From: Prauserella endophytica
Lineage (GTDB): Bacteria > Actinomycetota > Actinomycetes > Mycobacteriales > Pseudonocardiaceae
Direction of reading: 5' to 3'
DNA: 37,607 bases
Assembly: GCF_005146945.1 (NCBI RefSeq)
Contig: NZ_SWMS01000042.1
Location: 1 to 37,607, forward strand
Part shown: positions 37,547 to 37,607 of the stretch, one piece after another
Position numbering within the stretch: the stretch's first letter is position 1
Layout: each line of letters opens with the position of its first letter
Notes under the pieces: model-generated
What the model saw: the letters and a program-made list of their open reading frames with translations, nothing else
The model's database searches: none
Told to the model about the DNA's origin: nothing
Made by a program: the position numbers and the translations under genes

Positions 37547-37607
37547 AGGCCACAGTGATGATGTGTGTGGGCGGGATCCCGGCACTCCTGACTCGGAAGG
37601 CCACCGA

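Noticed and set aside
37556-37607. Possible start of a further gene after hutH (GTG ATG ATG TGT)
   Set aside because: Only about 16 codons are in the window, with no recognisable family signature or good SD.

Overview
The window comes from a high-GC actinobacterium, most likely a member of the Pseudonocardiaceae (Amycolatopsis, Saccharomonospora or Prauserella type). This rests on GTG starts, strong third-position GC, a WhiB7 with a C-terminal AT-hook, GlnA1 and GlnE of mycobacterial type, and gene orders shared with Mycobacterium tuberculosis (the uvrD2-whiB7-Rv3197-Rv3193 and prfB-ftsE-ftsX-smpB-ssrA blocks). Gene identities come from motif and family recognition by eye; no search was run.

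Layout. 1-137: 3' end of a 5S rRNA gene and the rRNA operon terminator. 179-9465: a GNAT acetyltransferase, a class I glutamine amidotransferase, glnE, a hotdog thioesterase, glnA (type I glutamine synthetase, minus strand, with GlnR-type boxes upstream), an RDD membrane protein, an AbiEi-like protein and a DUF4191 membrane protein. 9532-13947: uvrD2, a long whiB7 leader with two overlapping upstream ORFs and an attenuator-like hairpin, whiB7, a small basic protein, a methyltransferase and a zinc-ribbon miniprotein. 13951-24547: a second AbiEi-like paralogue, an ABC1/AarF-type kinase, an orphan ThiF/TOMM-like protein, a YgjP-type metallopeptidase, a DUF2342 protein, a membrane-anchored PDZ-Lon protease, a PPA1309-family protein and a large UPF0182 membrane protein. 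24618-25628: two identical initiator tRNA genes and a PadR regulator. 25690-29905: prfB, ftsE, ftsX, smpB and an amidohydrolase. 29950-33940: an acyltransferase-3 membrane protein and a three-gene sensor/histidine kinase/LuxR-regulator operon. 34107-37546: tmRNA, two small stress-type proteins each preceded by a palindrome, an IclR regulator and a divergent hutH.

How the genes work together. glnA and glnE are a modification pair: GlnE adenylylates the conserved Tyr402 of GlnA, and GlnR-like boxes tie glnA transcription to nitrogen status. uvrD2 and whiB7 join DNA repair to antibiotic-stress regulation. smpB and ssrA give both parts of trans-translation, with prfB (RF2) nearby. ftsEX encodes the divisome ABC complex.

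The least explained signals are: (i) a family of five dispersed elements of 49-55 bp with nested palindromes, each just downstream of a stop codon; (ii) the whiB7 leader, where two upstream ORFs and a WhiB7-frame ATG are chained by overlapping stop/start codons ahead of an attenuator; (iii) paired DnaA-box sequences in the two intergenic regions flanking the AarF-ThiF gene pair; and (iv) a recurrent TANNNT hexamer 6-8 nt before start codons, indicating widespread leaderless transcription. No CRISPR array, insertion sequence, prophage or complete defence system was seen.
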